From: Stenocarpella maydis
Taxonomy: Eukaryota > Ascomycota > Sordariomycetes > Diaporthales > Diaporthaceae
DNA length: 64,000 nt
Direction of reading: 5' to 3'
Assembly (NCBI GenBank): GCA_002270565.1
Contig: NQMI01000025.1
Location: 124,001 to 188,000, forward strand
Each line of letters opens with the position of its first letter. The stretch's first letter is position 1. The notes beneath the pieces are model-generated. The model searched no databases. It had not been told where the DNA came from and saw nothing but the letters and a program-made list of their open reading frames with translations. Below are positions 10,948 through 22,773 of this stretch, in pieces. The position numbers and the translations under genes were made by a program.

Positions 10948-13795
10948 TCACATGTCGAAGTCACCTCCGCCAACGAGGTTGTCATCGTTGGTGCGAACCA
11001 CCCCGCTCATCCGGTTCGGCTTTCTTGTGGTGGCATCGTCTACGTCATCCCATTCGGTCTTGCTGCGGTCCACATCCATCTCGTCGTCATGCATTCGATC
11101 CCTCATGTGGTCGTCCAGAGCACTCTCGTCGACAAAAGTGAAGCCTTGGAAGTTGGCCTGCACGGAGGGTGAGAGAGGGGTTGATGTGGCAAAGCCGCGG
11201 GCCAGGGCGGCCGCCCGCTCGTTGAGGGAACCGTTCGTGTTCAAGGCGTTGGTGAACTCGGGGTCGAAATATGACACGTCAGTGTCCGACTTCAGGCTGG
11301 GCTTGAACGGCGGTGTGATGAGCTTCTTGGATAAGGCGTCCCAGTCGACGTCGTTAAAGAATGGGTGGCGCTTGAGCTCTTCAGCATCGTCGTTAGCGCC
11401 CAGCCGGTGCTTCGCGTTCCTGTTCAACAGCCCCTTGACAAAGTTGCGGCCCTCGAGGGACAGCGTGTCTCTGGGAAACCTGACCTTCCCAAATGCAATG
11501 TTCTTGTACATCTGCTGGGTGTCTTCGGCGTAGAAGGGGCTCCAGCCGCAGCACATCTCAAAGACCAGGACGCCCAGTGACCAAAAGTCGACCATCTTGG
11601 TATAGCCTTGCTCGTCCAGCAGCACCTCTGGCGCGAGATACTCGGTCGTCCCGCAAAAAGTGTTGGTTGTATCATTCTTGGTGAGGTTTGCCTTCGAGAG
11701 TCCGAAGTCGCACAGCGCGATATGTCCGTTGGCGTCGAGCAGGATGTTCTCGGGCTTCAAGTCCCTGTACACAATGTCGTTCTTGTGCAGATGCTCAATT
11801 GCTAGGATGAGTTCGGCAATGTAGAACTTGGCCCTCTTCTCGTCGAAACGTCCCTCTTTCTGCAGGTGCCAGAATAGCTCCCCACCTGACATATAGTCCG
11901 TCACGAGGTAAAGGTCGGACGGCGTCTGGAACGAGAACTTGAGGCCCACGATGAATGGAGACTCCGATGTCGCCGTCCGAACCAGGATGTTCCTCTCCCC
12001 AACAGTATGTGCCACCTCTTTCTTCTGCACGATCACCTTCTTGGAAAGGACCTTCATAGCGTATATGCGGCCAGTATCCTTCTTCCTGACCTGGTAGACC
12101 TGACCGAAGGTGCCCTTACCGATCAGGCGTAAGATTTGAAAATCTTCCGGGCCGACGTATCGCCGTTCGGTCCGTTGGTACAGTGCCTCAACGTATAGCT
12201 CTCCGGTTGGTGCGTTCTCCTCCATCGTATCTGCGTGACCCTTCAGGGAAAACCAGCCTCGGATTGGCTCTTTGCTGTCATGGCGTCTTGCTTGTAGGTC
12301 AACGTGTCCTAGGAATTCCGAGCCTTTCGTGCCCTGGTCGTATACGGAGATGTCGACCATCATGTCGGAGTCGACGACATCACTATTTTTTTCATAGTCA
12401 GCAAGTGATACTTTGTAGTGTATTCTTCGGCACTCTCTTGACTTACAACACAGCCTCGGCGTCCCACTTTGGGTTCGTGAACGACTGGCGCTGGGTGCGG
12501 TTGCGGAAGCTGTGCGGTTCGCTGGTGCTGGTGTTGCTGCTCTGGCGACTTCTCATAGGGATAGCCATCGGCCGGCCTGAGTCGCTGCCCTGCCGTTGGA
12601 TGGGCACGCCTCCCATGGCGACATTGGAAATTGCCGTCTCGTCATCCTCGTCATCCATGCGCGGGCCGCCCGAGATCAGCTCGCTCCGTTGGAAGACCGC
12701 CACCACATAAGGCGCTCGGCATTTTCGCAGTCCCCTTGCCTCGCTTATCTTGACGGTGAGCTTGCCCTTGACCACTGGCAGGTTTGACGTCCCGCCGGAG
12801 CTGGGAGGGGTCTGTGTGCCGGCGGCGCTCGAGCTCTCGTCGCTGGTCCTCCGCTCATCCGTTCCATCATTCCGTGCTACTTTCGTGGATGACAGTGTCC
12901 GGGATGGGGTAGATTGGCCGCTCTTTGGAGCCACGTCGTTTGTTAGCTTCTTAAGTTGACGAACAGAAGCAGTGTCTTCAGAAACATCATCCTTCTTCGC
13001 GGGAGAGGGGTGTTCGTGCTTTTGGGAGTTGTGTGAAGTGGAATCCCTGCGGCTGCCAGGAGTCGAGAAGTGACGAGCATTCACGTTCGACTCGGTGACG
13101 GCCACTGAGGCCATCGGGACAAGCGCAGATGGCCTGCGGCCGCTCATGCTTGTGAGTTCCGAGATGCTCGTCTTGTGGGGGTGGGGCGGAGTGACAGCAG
13201 AGCCAGCCGTCTGCCGCGAGCCGTCCCCACAGTTCTCGCCGACCTTGGCACCACGCACGGAGGAGCGCGAAGACGCGGGAGGAGTGGGATAGGGATGAAA
13301 CTCAGCGCTCTCGGGAGGAGGCTTCCCTTCTGATAGCACGCCCACCATCTCATGAGGGAGGAGAGGTGGACCTTGGGCCTCAGATGGGCTGCGCGAGGAG
13401 GAATCGAGAGGGCTGACTGGCAGTTGTGAGGGTAGTAGTGGTGGTGATGGTGGGGAGGAGGGGGAAGAAGTGAGGTGCTGGTCACGCCCTGCTGGCTTCG
13501 CCTCCTCCTGTGCCTCCTCCCCGTGCTTCTCCTGCCGAGGCGCATCATGGGGCGCAGCCTCGGCCCGTGTAGTCGCAGAAAAGGTGCCAGACCACAGACG
13601 CTGAAGAGAGGCTGGACGAACCTGGCCAGTAAAGTAGCTCATGATGCCGGGCAGTCGCTTGTCTTGGAGATCTGGCTGGGGGGTAGCGATGCCGGAGCGT
13701 GGAGCTTCGTAAATCTGGTCGGCGCTGTCCTCGTTGTCTGCCGCGGCAGTCCTGCTGCGCTCGTTAGGATTTTGAGGATTTTGATGGTTTTCCAT
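10948..13795 (-). CDS. sch9: C2-domain AGC kinase Sch9
   Basis: Proposed exons on the minus strand are 13795-12447 and 12382-10948 (927 aa). The 64-bp intron has a GTAAGT donor and splits the C2 domain, whose second half resumes with FDVVDSDMMVDISVYDQG. Residues 1 to about 340 are disordered (Ser/Pro/Thr-rich). The C2 domain starts near residue 343 (GKLTVKISEARGL), and the kinase domain spans about 531-795 with GKGTFG, AMKVLSKK, YRDLKPEN, DFGLSK and TFCGTTEYLAPE. The tail holds a turn-motif candidate (STPLSPS) and the hydrophobic motif FQGFTF. C2 plus AGC kinase plus hydrophobic motif is diagnostic for fungal Sch9, a TORC1-activated regulator of ribosome production, growth and stress response. 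An earlier ATG at 13957 is possible, but 13795 gives a more ordinary N-terminus. A Thr occupies the activation-loop position here, unlike the kinase at the window start. Confidence 0.93.
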
Positions 13796-14566
13796 TCTGC
13801 CTCGCTTTCTTATGGGGGGGTTGCTTGATGGTGCGAGAAAAATGGCAGGAGGGCGGAGGGGCAGGCGGCAGGAATCGGAAGACAGGGGCAGTAAGCTTGT
13901 GAAAGTCCCAGCGGTGACGATAGCGTGCGGGTCAGGGTGTTTAAAGAGGCAGGCCACGATGGGGAATTGCTAATCTGTGGGAGGGGGTGCGCCCATGTGC
14001 GGGTCAATGGATGACGTCCTTGGGCTGGGAAAATTGGAGAAATTTTTAACGTGCTGGAGCCATGCTGGGGCACACTGTTTTTCGGAACTTTCAGGGCCTG
14101 AGGGCCCTACTGGAGCAGGGCCGAATTGCAGGAGGAGATTGCAAAACAGTGTGTGCAAGAGGCGCCAGGCGGGCAGCCAGTAAACGTCTATGTATCATCT
14201 CCGAGAACCCGCCCACCTCCCGGGTCAGGTCGGCTAGGTCTCTGGAAGCTGCGAGTTAAGCATCCTTGGGGACTACCTGGAGCTGTGTCTGTGGTTGACG
14301 AACCAGGCCTGGGACAGCGAACCAAAAAGGTGGGCACATGTGGGGGGAGAGAGTTTGCCCGGGGGGCCACCGGGCACAGGGTGCTTCGACATTCTTGCTA
14401 TTCGAGTTGGGCCAGGTTGGGAGGGGTGAGCGCAGTGAAGGTACATGACGGACACGCTTCAGTCAGCGAGTCATTGGCAAGCTTGCTCGACTGATTTGAA
14501 GCTCAGCCAGATCCCCCCGACGTTGCGGCAGATGTGGCGGGCAGTTGCCAGCTTGTGCACAAAGTG

Positions 14567-14590
14567 GGCTGGCTGGCTGGCTGGCTGGCT
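14567..14590. repeat. (GGCT)6 microsatellite
   Basis: Six exact tandem copies of GGCT. Confidence 0.9.
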
Positions 14591-15198
14591 TCCTTCCCGG
14601 GGACCTTAGGCCCCCCCCCTCTGTTCGGCCGGACTTCAGACTCGGACACCGGGCATGGATTAGGGGGGGGGGGTTGACGGCCGGACGGACAGAAAGGGCA
14701 GACAGACACAGAACAGATGTGTGCCGAGATGTACAGAAAGGGGAGGCCTCGAATGGGGGCAAAACAAAGGGGGGGAAATAAGAATAAGAAGCGACGGTGT
14801 GCAGGTGTAAACTTAGGTACAGGTGCAGGACTAGGTGCAGTGCCCAACACACCACCCAGCGCTTCCAAGGAGCTGGTGCTCGGCCAGTCCGTGAGTCGGC
14901 TATCTTGTCTCTCGGGTGCGAGTGCAGCCAACAAAAAGAAAACGAAGGAGGTACAGTACCACTAGCTGGCTGCACATCGATAGGTCCAGGCACTCGCTCT
15001 AGGAGCCATTGGTGCCCTTGGTGCCATGGTTCTTTATGCCATGGATGGTGCGGTAGGCCATCCGAAACACAAAACAAATATAAAATCCCACTGGTAACGC
15101 GGCAGCCGGGAGAACGGAGACCTGGCCAGGGAAATCAAAACCGGTACTGGACCGAGTCAGGCTGGGGGTGGGAAGAGACGCAGAGACGAATAGACGAA

Positions 15199-15230
15199 GG
15201 GCAGGACGGGCAGGACGGGCAGGACGGGCA
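15199..15230. repeat. GGGCAGGAC 9-bp tandem repeat
   Basis: Three exact copies of GGGCAGGAC followed by a partial fourth. Confidence 0.85.
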
Positions 15231-15528
15231 ACTGCTCGAGTTTCAGCCATCCGTGACGTCGAGGTGATAACGGGCTAGCTGGCGAGGGTCGGGCAAGTCC
15301 CGCACCACGGACACGGCGCGACAGCGCCAGATTGATACAATCGTCGCCAAAAACGATGTTGCGGAGCGTACCATTGGATGTTTTCTTTGAGGGGAGGCCC
15401 AGTCGTGCCCCCACTCAGCCTGGACTGGTGTGGGCTGGTGGGTAAATGCCGTCAAGGACCCTGTCGCATCTGCCATATGCCATGCCGCTGCCATATGGCA
15501 CTTCTGTTGCAACCCTCCGTGACGTCGG

Positions 15529-15554
15529 AAAAAAAAAAAAAAAAAAAAAAAAAA
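15529..15554. repeat. 26-nt poly-A tract
   Basis: Uninterrupted run of 26 A. On the minus strand it is poly-T just upstream of a T-to-TTCC transition. It may be a nucleosome-depleting tract or the footprint of an old poly-A tail. No retroelement sequence was recognised next to it. Confidence 0.8.
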
Positions 15555-15615
15555 CTGCCAGCTGCCAGGCCAAGCCGCGACAAGCAGCTTCAATGAGGTT
15601 CATGTGCAGGAGGAG

Positions 15616-16555
15616 TCAAGCCTGACAAGATACAACACAGCACAGGGCAGCAATCAACATGAAAGCCGGCCCAGGCAGCAGCAGGACAGCCATCATCACC
15701 ACCCACTTGGTTCTCGAGCCCCAGCCGTCGCAGGCGAGGGAGGCAGCGAGGTAGATGCAGAGGCAGGCCGACAGAAATAAGCAAGGCAGTCCGCCTGTAT
15801 GGTGACGCGCGTTGTCGTGTGTATGTACCACGTAGACTAGGGGTTCTAGAAGGAAAGCACTGGCGCCGAATGGACAGGGTGCGTGCGCCCGAGATGGTCG
15901 CAATGCCAATGCTGGGAGTCGAGCAGAGAGGAGTGTACGGGCGGTAGGGGGTCCTGCCATGACGGCAGGGTGCACCCCTCCGCTTGGGGGGGGGGCGTCC
16001 AGCTCCACCAGCGGACAGACTCGCAGATTTGCAGATTTGCAGACCGGAAAGATACCCGGAAACCTGAGATGACGGCTCGTCCGAGTGTGCCCGTGTGTCT
16101 GTGTATGCGAAGTTCAAGTTGATGCGCCGTGTATCACGGGCAGGAGGGCGAGTAAGGAAGGCATTGAGGGAGGAGGATGAGGCATGACTGATGACTGACC
16201 GGTTGTAGAGCATCTTCGCCGTGGCCCTGCGCAGCAGATCGAAACTGCCGCCCGATTGGGGCTCAGCTTGGTTGTTGTTGCTGGCCGACATGCTGGTACT
16301 GGTACTGGTACTGGTACTGGGGTGCTGCTGCTGCTGGCGTATTGATGGGAGGCGAAGAGTCATGAAGACCCGGGGCGCGCGGTGATGTTTGAGGATGCGA
16401 TGACACCATGCGAAATGGCTCACTGGTGTTCGTGCACTCTTCGATGCGGCTGCTTCGGAGTTGTGGTGTGTGGTGTGCTGGGACGGGAATGGACGGAACG
16501 GTGTGTGTTTGACAGGCAGGTAAAAAAGGATAAGAGAAGCTGCGGCCCGGGGCAC
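15616..16555 (-). CDS. Putative uncharacterised gene, structure unresolved
   Basis: Two overlapping minus-strand frames are long for this region. One (16555-15590) contains a plausible N-terminal part: a Gln/Ser/Thr-rich stretch, then MSASNNNQAEPQSGGSFDLL and RRATAKMLYNR, with a GTCAGT donor directly after at about 16,205. The other (16008-15616) ends with two hydrophobic segments (CLFLSACLCIYLAASLAC and WVVMMAVLLLPGPAFMLIAA) and a stop at 15616. A spliced gene joining both would encode a small membrane protein, but I cannot fix the junctions. I recognise no family. The Ser/Thr run comes from a GGTACT microsatellite (16294-16320). It may not be a gene at all. Confidence 0.3.
16294..16320. repeat. 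(GGTACT)4 microsatellite
   Basis: About four copies of GGTACT in tandem. In the minus frame it would encode alternating Ser-Thr. Confidence 0.85.
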
Positions 16556-17347
16556 AGTCGTCTCAGTTGCAGTCGACGTCGCCGTCGCTGGTGGGCAGCT
16601 AGACGGTGGCGACCTAAGGCAGGCGAGTTAAAAGGTGATGTGAGGCAGGTTAGGCCGGTAGGCTGGCTGTCCTCGCCAAGGAGGCTGAAGTCGAGTCGGG
16701 GGTCGAGGCGAATCGAATCGAATCAGGTGGCAGTCGGTGGTGGTGTCTGCCAGCGTCGGGGTCTGGGCCAAGCTTGGAGATCAGAGACACCGCCCGATGG
16801 GATCTGCATGTGTGCTGGGTACTGTCCACTCAGACTGTCAGACTGTATGTACGGAGTAGAGAGGAGGTACCTACCTAAGTAGGTAGGTAGCGTACTGCGT
16901 CCGAGTGTGGCGAATCAAGGCTGTGATAGGCCAACCTCTAATGGCAATCACTCTCCAATTCTGGGCAATTGTTTTCTTTTTTTTCCTTTTTCTCTTCTGC
17001 GCTGTGTGATCCCAGAGTCTGTGCCCTGTTGCTAGCGGGATCGATTGCCTGCGGCCGTCCTGTCTGGTTGGGCTGTTGGGAGTGTGCTCGCTTGGCCTTC
17101 ACTTTAACTGTCACCTCCCCCATCATCTATCAACTTCATTTCACTTTTGGCCTGCTTAGACTTTGATATGATGAGATGATGCGTGGTCTATGTCGTTTGT
17201 TGTCAGGGCAGGGCACCCCCCCCCCACAGGCTAGGGCTCGGCTGGGCTCGCGTAAATGCTTGTCGGCCAGTTATTTTTGTGTGATCGCATTTCAGGTGTG
17301 TCGTGTCTACACTACCTACCGCCCGTCTGATCCTGCCTCAACGCCTT

Positions 17348-17379
17348 GACTGTCTGACTGCCTGACTGCCTGACTGCCT
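17348..17379. repeat. 8-bp GACTGYCT tandem repeat
   Basis: Four copies of an octamer (one GACTGTCT, three GACTGCCT). Confidence 0.85.
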
Positions 17380-18290
17380 GGATGGGACCTAGGTGCTCCA
17401 AAAGCTGGGGGAGCGAGCGGGACTCTCTGGCCTCTCTAGTGTAAGTGCTCTTGCGCTTAGGGAAGGTGGGGGGGCTGGCTCAAACAAGGGCCCTCCAGGT
17501 AGATACCAAGTACGGAGTATACTACCGAAGACTGCCCAGGGAGGTAGCTTTGAACCCATTTAGGGCTCCCACGCGACATAGTCAACCAAGGTGGGTTTCC
17601 TCTCTGCTTGGACCGCGAGACTAACACGGACTAGGGGACATACGGTGTACCGTTTTGGGCTGGCTTGCTCGCTTGCTCGCCTGATCCGCATGCCTGCGTG
17701 TCTGCTCGCCTATCGAACTACCCAACCTCCTTTTTGGGACATCCGGAGACCGCCTAGTCGGGAGGCCCCCAAAAGCTGACTTGTCAGCGACCACAAGCAA
17801 AGAATGCCGCCGGCTCCCATTCCTATTCCTCCCATGTGACGGTGACGGTGACGGCAGCATACCTAGGCCCGCCTGAGGCGACACCTCACTTCATGTCAGG
17901 GGCCCTTGTGAGAGACACGACTCTCCCGTCAGGCCGTCAGGAGACCTTGGGCGGCGGCGGCCCAGGCCTGTCGGCCCGACTCAATCACAATCCAGTCGAC
18001 TGCAACATGCCGTGCTGCGTGCCTTGCCAGCTTGCCTCTCGACACTACGCCTCAGGCTAGGGATCCCTATAGAGCTAGGCTACGATTCGACAATTCCATG
18101 TTCTATTTTTGCTCTTATCCGCTCGGTACGACTTGCTCCAGGTACTCCGAATGGTACCTGCTTACTTGCCCATGGTTTCAGCCTGGGGTCTGGGGCCCGT
18201 GCCTGTTGTGCTGTCCAATTTACACTCCACAGACCGACAGAAACGGCTTCCCTTGTCCGTGGCGAAGCCACACCCATACAGCGTGGAGAA

Positions 18291-18294
<4 letters not shown>

Positions 18295-18333
<39 letters not shown>

Positions 18334-18347
18334 CAACGACAACAACA
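18295..18347. repeat. CAG/CAA trinucleotide repeat
   Basis: Ten perfect CAG units followed by CAA units and CAA/CGA/CAC variants. One frame gives poly-Gln, another poly-Ser and a third poly-Ala on the complementary strand, but no frame has coding character on both flanks, so I treat it as an intergenic microsatellite. Confidence 0.85.
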
Positions 18348-20550
18348 CGGCCGCGGCAGTCCCATGCGCTGGGCTGAGGTTCAGAAACACGGCTGACGGT
18401 GGAGGGCAGGCCGCAGCGTCTATTTTCCCTCCTGATGTGACTCACTGCCCAAGTACTCAGATACCGACAAGCACACACCCTCTCGACTCGCTCACTCACA
18501 GACATCGTGACACCTGTGATGCCACAAAGGGACAACTACCGCTCCCGAGGTAGGACCAATCAAATCGTATATGCAAGTCAGATGGCGAGGAGAGACCAGA
18601 TCATGCAAAGCCACACAAATCTCGGTTCTCATCTTTCCCTTTCCATCGCCCATCAGCTCCAAGTAGAACGAGCCACATGCCTAGGACGACTTGTCGGCGA
18701 TCAAGCTGTATGCCGTGGACTGATCCTGTCCGAACCTCGATCTGGAAGCTCTCCCGCCTCGCTAACCATCGCATACTCCGTAGTCTGGTCCACGTCCCTA
18801 GCATCTTTGCTTCTTCAAGATCATCCAGATCATTAGAGCCCTAGTGCTCAAGGCTGGTCCGTCAGGAGGCGAGGCACGGCTGGCCCCGAGTTTTGAGCCA
18901 CCCAGGAACTTGCCAGCCACTCTTGGACTCTGGGTGATGTCCCGATATTGCCTGTCGGGTAAGAAGTATTTACTGTTGGTCTGCTAGGCTGAGTGCAGAG
19001 GCACGTCTCAACCGTCTTGACGCAGCCCCAGCCTTTTTCTTTTCCGACCTTGATCTGCGCTTCGCGCCCTACCGCAAGTGGCCCCATCTTGTATCTCGAT
19101 AATGACATGTTCAAGCGAGCAAATCGAGTATCCTAACCCTACCGTAGTCTACTTTGCCCTAATGAACCTCGCGTTCACATTTTACATGCAACAAATCATC
19201 AACCCATGTTCCTTCCCTCTCGCCTGGGAAGGTTCAGAGCGTGGTTTCAGTCCCCACTACAGCCTCTCGGAAACGCCGTCCGAGCCGGAGCTCTCCCGTC
19301 GTCCACCCTCGGCGGAGGGCGTCACTCAGCGTCCGGGCAAACGGCCCACCCCTTTTTTGACTTTTGCCTGGACGTCTCATCCCGCGTGGATCGCCCACGA
19401 GGCTGCCATGTTTCCGATCAATCGAGGCCCTGCTCCCCTTCCCATGCGCGCGTCTCTCTCTCCCTCTATGTCCTTCCCTCGCTCGCCTCCGGTGGGCAAT
19501 CCCAAGCCAACCCCCCCCCGGGAGGGTAGAGTAGCGCAGCATCAGGCGCGACGGCGCGCGCCACGGCCGGGGGGGGGGCAAGCACTCCCTTTGCCTCTGT
19601 GCCTCGCGGCGTGTGGAAGAGCTGGGTTTCCCGCGCGGCATTGGGTGGTCATGGAAAGCGTTGGATCTCGCCACCATGACGGTAGCTGTTTCGCGCCGCC
19701 CTTGTCCACTAACACGACGGCAGGGGCAGGACAGGTCGAGACAGGGCTTATGTGTGCGCGCTCAGCCCCATGCTGGGTCACCACCTGTCTCCCCCCACGC
19801 GATACCACACCGTCTCGATGGCGACCTGGTCGCGGAACCCAGCGGTCGGGAGGTGCCATTATTTAACTTGCCTGGCTCAAACATGCGTGCGCTGAAATCT
19901 GGCTGCCAATGGCCAAACACAATTCACTTGTGTGAAACAATGTGATAGGTACCGTACGACTCGGGAGCTGACGAGACGAATACGACGGTCGCTTCCAAGT
20001 GTATGCCAGAGGGGACATATCGGGTGACTATCGAGAATGACGGTCTCTGGGGAGGCAGCAGTGATTGTGTGGCCCCATGCCTAGTGAGCGTGCCTCATCC
20101 CACATGTCTCTTCACTCAGGATATCAAGCGCCGCTTAGCTAGACGTCCTCTGATGCTGCCCGGCTGTGACCAGTGAGCCGTGCGGGCTTGATCGACATGT
20201 GTACGGTCTCAAAGGCATAGGTGGCGTGTTAGGGTCCATGAACGGCTGGAGCATCCTAATATAATTATGTGAGGGAATTCATGTAGGAAAGCAGATGCCG
20301 AATACGTGAATATCACGATCATGGAGGGTTCCTTGAGAGGCTTTGGGTCAAGCGAGGGCCATGTAGAGCGCCAGCAAGAAGGGCTCTGTACCTCTGCTCA
20401 GTTTGAGAATCAATGGATTTTTTTCCTCATCCCCAACATCCTTCCTCGATAGTAGCTGACCTTCTGTGCTCTGGCCTCACTCCTGGGACATTCTCGCCTG
20501 ATTATCTTCTCTTCTTTCTTTTCCGGGGCCAATGCCCCCCCCCCAACCCT

Positions 20551-21273
20551 TCACTCCATCCCCGCCAGCGACTTCTCCAGGTTCGCCTCGACGCGCTCGA
20601 GGATCCGGCCGACCGCCTCCTCACCGATCAGCTCGCCCAGCCAGCAGACGACCCACGGGCTAAGCATCTCGCTCTCGTATACGCACGCGACGAACTCGGC
20701 TCGCTCGTCGAACCCCGGCAGGAACGCGTCCGACGCCTGGAACAGCCACAGGTCCTTGACGCGGTTGTACTTTTTGACCTCCTCCGCCAGCTTGGCCTCG
20801 GCCAGCCGCCCCACCCACACGAGGCCCCTGCGGCACGGGTGCAAAAAGAGCCGCTTCTCGATGTCATCCTCGACCGGCGCGGGGTACCAGAACCGCGGCG
20901 AGGTGGGGCCGCCAGGGCTGTTTGTGGTGGTGACAGTGGTGGCGGTTCCGCCCGGGGTTGTGACGGTGGTGTTCTGCTCGGCCCGCCACTCGTACTTGAC
21001 GGGGAGGGGGTTGATGAGGCGGCGCGATGAGAGGTCGAAGAGACTCTCGTTGTAGGACCCCGCCGGTGGTTTGACGGGCTTGTGGACCGCCTTGATGTGG
21101 GCCATGCTTCGGCTTTTGCAGGGGAGGATGATGGGGTGTGGTGTGTTCTTTTTCTTGAGCGCAGGAGGTGGCAGGTCGGCAGCTTTGTGGGCGACCCTCC
21201 GGCGTAATCGTAATCGAACTTTCTTGATGCTCCGAGGGGGAGACGGATACTCGTCCTCGGGGAAATGCTTCAT
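20551..21273 (-). CDS. Uncharacterised protein, about 184-240 aa
   Basis: Single open frame on the minus strand, ending TAG at 20551. The first Met gives 240 aa. A second Met (MAHIKAVHKPVK, start 21105) gives 184 aa and begins after a basic, Pro/Lys-rich stretch. The C-terminal two thirds looks like a folded, mostly helical protein (VWVGRLAEAKLAEEVKKYN, VKDLWLFQASDAFLPGFDE, SPWVVCWLGELIGEEAVGR), interrupted by a Thr/Val/Gly loop (TTVTTPGGTATTVTTT). No signal peptide or membrane helix is visible. Codon choice resembles the clear genes nearby, strongly preferring C or G in third positions. I do not recognise the family and assign no function. Confidence 0.6.
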   Translation of the reverse strand: MKHFPEDEYPSPPRSIKKVRLRLRRRVAHKAADLPPPALKKKNTPHPIILPCKSRSMAHIKAVHKPVKPPAGSYNESLFDLSSRRLINPLPVKYEWRAEQNTTVTTPGGTATTVTTTNSPGGPTSPRFWYPAPVEDDIEKRLFLHPCRRGLVWVGRLAEAKLAEEVKKYNRVKDLWLFQASDAFLPGFDERAEFVACVYESEMLSPWVVCWLGELIGEEAVGRILERVEANLEKSLAGME

Positions 21274-22773
21274 GTTGGGCAGTGTGATGAGCTGGGTTTG
21301 AGTGATGTGATTAGAGGCAAGTAGATGACTTTGAGGGCTATGTGACTGGAGCTGAACTCGGTGGATGGGATCAGTCTGCCTCCTCGGATGAGGAACAGCA
21401 AGTCAGAAGAAAGACATCTGGGGGGGCTGTTGTGTTATATAAGGTACGGACCGAGAGAGGTTTGTCGTCTTGTCCTCGTCCAATTCATATCAGATGGGAC
21501 AATAGGGTGGCGATGGGATACCAGTGAAAAATACCCCGAGCCTTCACACAAGAGGACCTTTGCTATTGTCCCAATGGCAGACCATTTGGAAGAGGGAGCA
21601 GCCGTGTATTTCATTTGCAGTGGAAAGACACCATTATGGAACAGCCCATTTGCCTTCGCGGTTGGCCCACGTGCTCTTTCCTGTGATTTTCCCTCTCTGC
21701 AAACAACATCATAGCATTAATGCAGACCGAATTTCTGATCCCTGATTGCGATTACCATGTGGGTTGAAGAAAACACCGGGACCATCGGAACAACATGCAA
21801 GAAGATAATCAGACCGAGTTAAGAGTCAACGGCTTTGCGAGTCATTAAGTAGCCGGGGGCACATGATCAACGCGAAAAGGGGAGGGCATAATAGGAAGCT
21901 CGTGCGCAGCTGCCTCAGCTGCACAAAAAGACCCTGAGAGGTTTTTCCAAGAACAGAGATTAAAGCCCCTTGATGACTGGATGTGAATTGGCAGGGAGTT
22001 GCCCTGTGGTCTCCAGCAGCGAGCAAGAAGAAACATGCCGTTGCTGATTGTGGTGATTCTCCGGACTTGGCCATGCTCACGTCCGTGAAAGACAATTTAT
22101 ACATAGGTCCGTCACTAGGACAATACCAATCCTTTATAAGTTGAGACACTGTAGGCTAGGCATTGGCAAATCCAGCCCGACCGGGGCTCGGAAGCAAAGC
22201 TTGAGACATGGGAAGTCTTGTGGATTTCAAGATGTGAGGATAGTAAACGGTCAACCAGTTTATCACCTTATGCACTTCTGGGCAGGCTGAAGGAGAAGGA
22301 TCGTTTGCTCCGTCTCCGGGACATTGGAAGCGTCTAAGATGAGGCAAAGCCTTCCGTTTTGTCTGAGTGTTTGAGGCGTGGGTCCAGACGGATCATGTGC
22401 CATTGGCGTCACTGGAGAGGAACAAGTCCAGACTGCTCTGCTCTTCAGTCATGTCCCTGCTCATGAGCAACGGACTGCAACAACTGCTCTTAAAACCGCG
22501 ATCCGCAGAAAGTTTCCGAGGGATAAGAACGCTCAGTACGACATAGAAGGCTTACGCTCGAGGTATACGCTGAAGGACCCTGCACTGAAATGGTAATCTG
22601 ACGCGCCGGTCTTGAACGGGCAGATGAGAATTAATTCTAACGTTTGTCTCTGCAAAAAAAATGGTCTCCGCATCAAGCGCCTGTCTCATTGTAACCAAGA
22701 GCTTTGTTCCCCGAAGACACCAGAAAAGACCCTGATGGCATGGCACTCTTGAGATTGTCGTCTCCACGTCTCC
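21274..22773. other. Intergenic region, 1.5 kb
   Basis: Contains the upstream region of the minus-strand gene at 20551-21273 and the downstream region of the small gene at 22774-23173. It is lower in GC than the rest and contains no recognisable coding exon or repeat. Confidence 0.5.

Larger units (their letters stand above)
13796..15589. other. Intergenic and promoter region upstream of sch9, 1.8 kb
   Basis: Contains the sch9 promoter and 5' leader (CT-rich on the minus strand), a (GGCT)6 microsatellite at 14567-14590, G and C homopolymers near 14,612 and 14,665, a GGGCAGGAC repeat at 15199-15230 and a 26-nt poly-A tract at 15529-15554. Minus-strand frames at 14463-15077 look compositional rather than coding. 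Confidence 0.5.
16556..20550. other. Long intergenic region, 4 kb, rich in simple repeats
   Basis: No supported gene. Features are an inverted motif near 16,866-16,889 built from TACCTACCT/AGGTAGGTA, three TACGGAGTA/TACTCCGTA sites (16850, 17511, 18774), a GACTGCCT repeat at 17348-17379, a CAG/CAA repeat at 18295-18347, and poly-C and poly-G runs. Frames at 18032-18553 and 19078-19866 are open mainly because of the CAG repeat or high GC content, and have no recognisable motifs. Confidence 0.5.

Noticed and set aside
14463..15077. 204-codon minus-strand frame with hydrophobic patches
   Set aside because: Trp/His/Pro/Ser composition, no start context or motif, crosses microsatellites.
18032..18553. 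Poly-Ser/Asn and poly-Gln frames around the CAG repeat
   Set aside because: Open only because of the trinucleotide repeat; flanks lack coding character in every frame.
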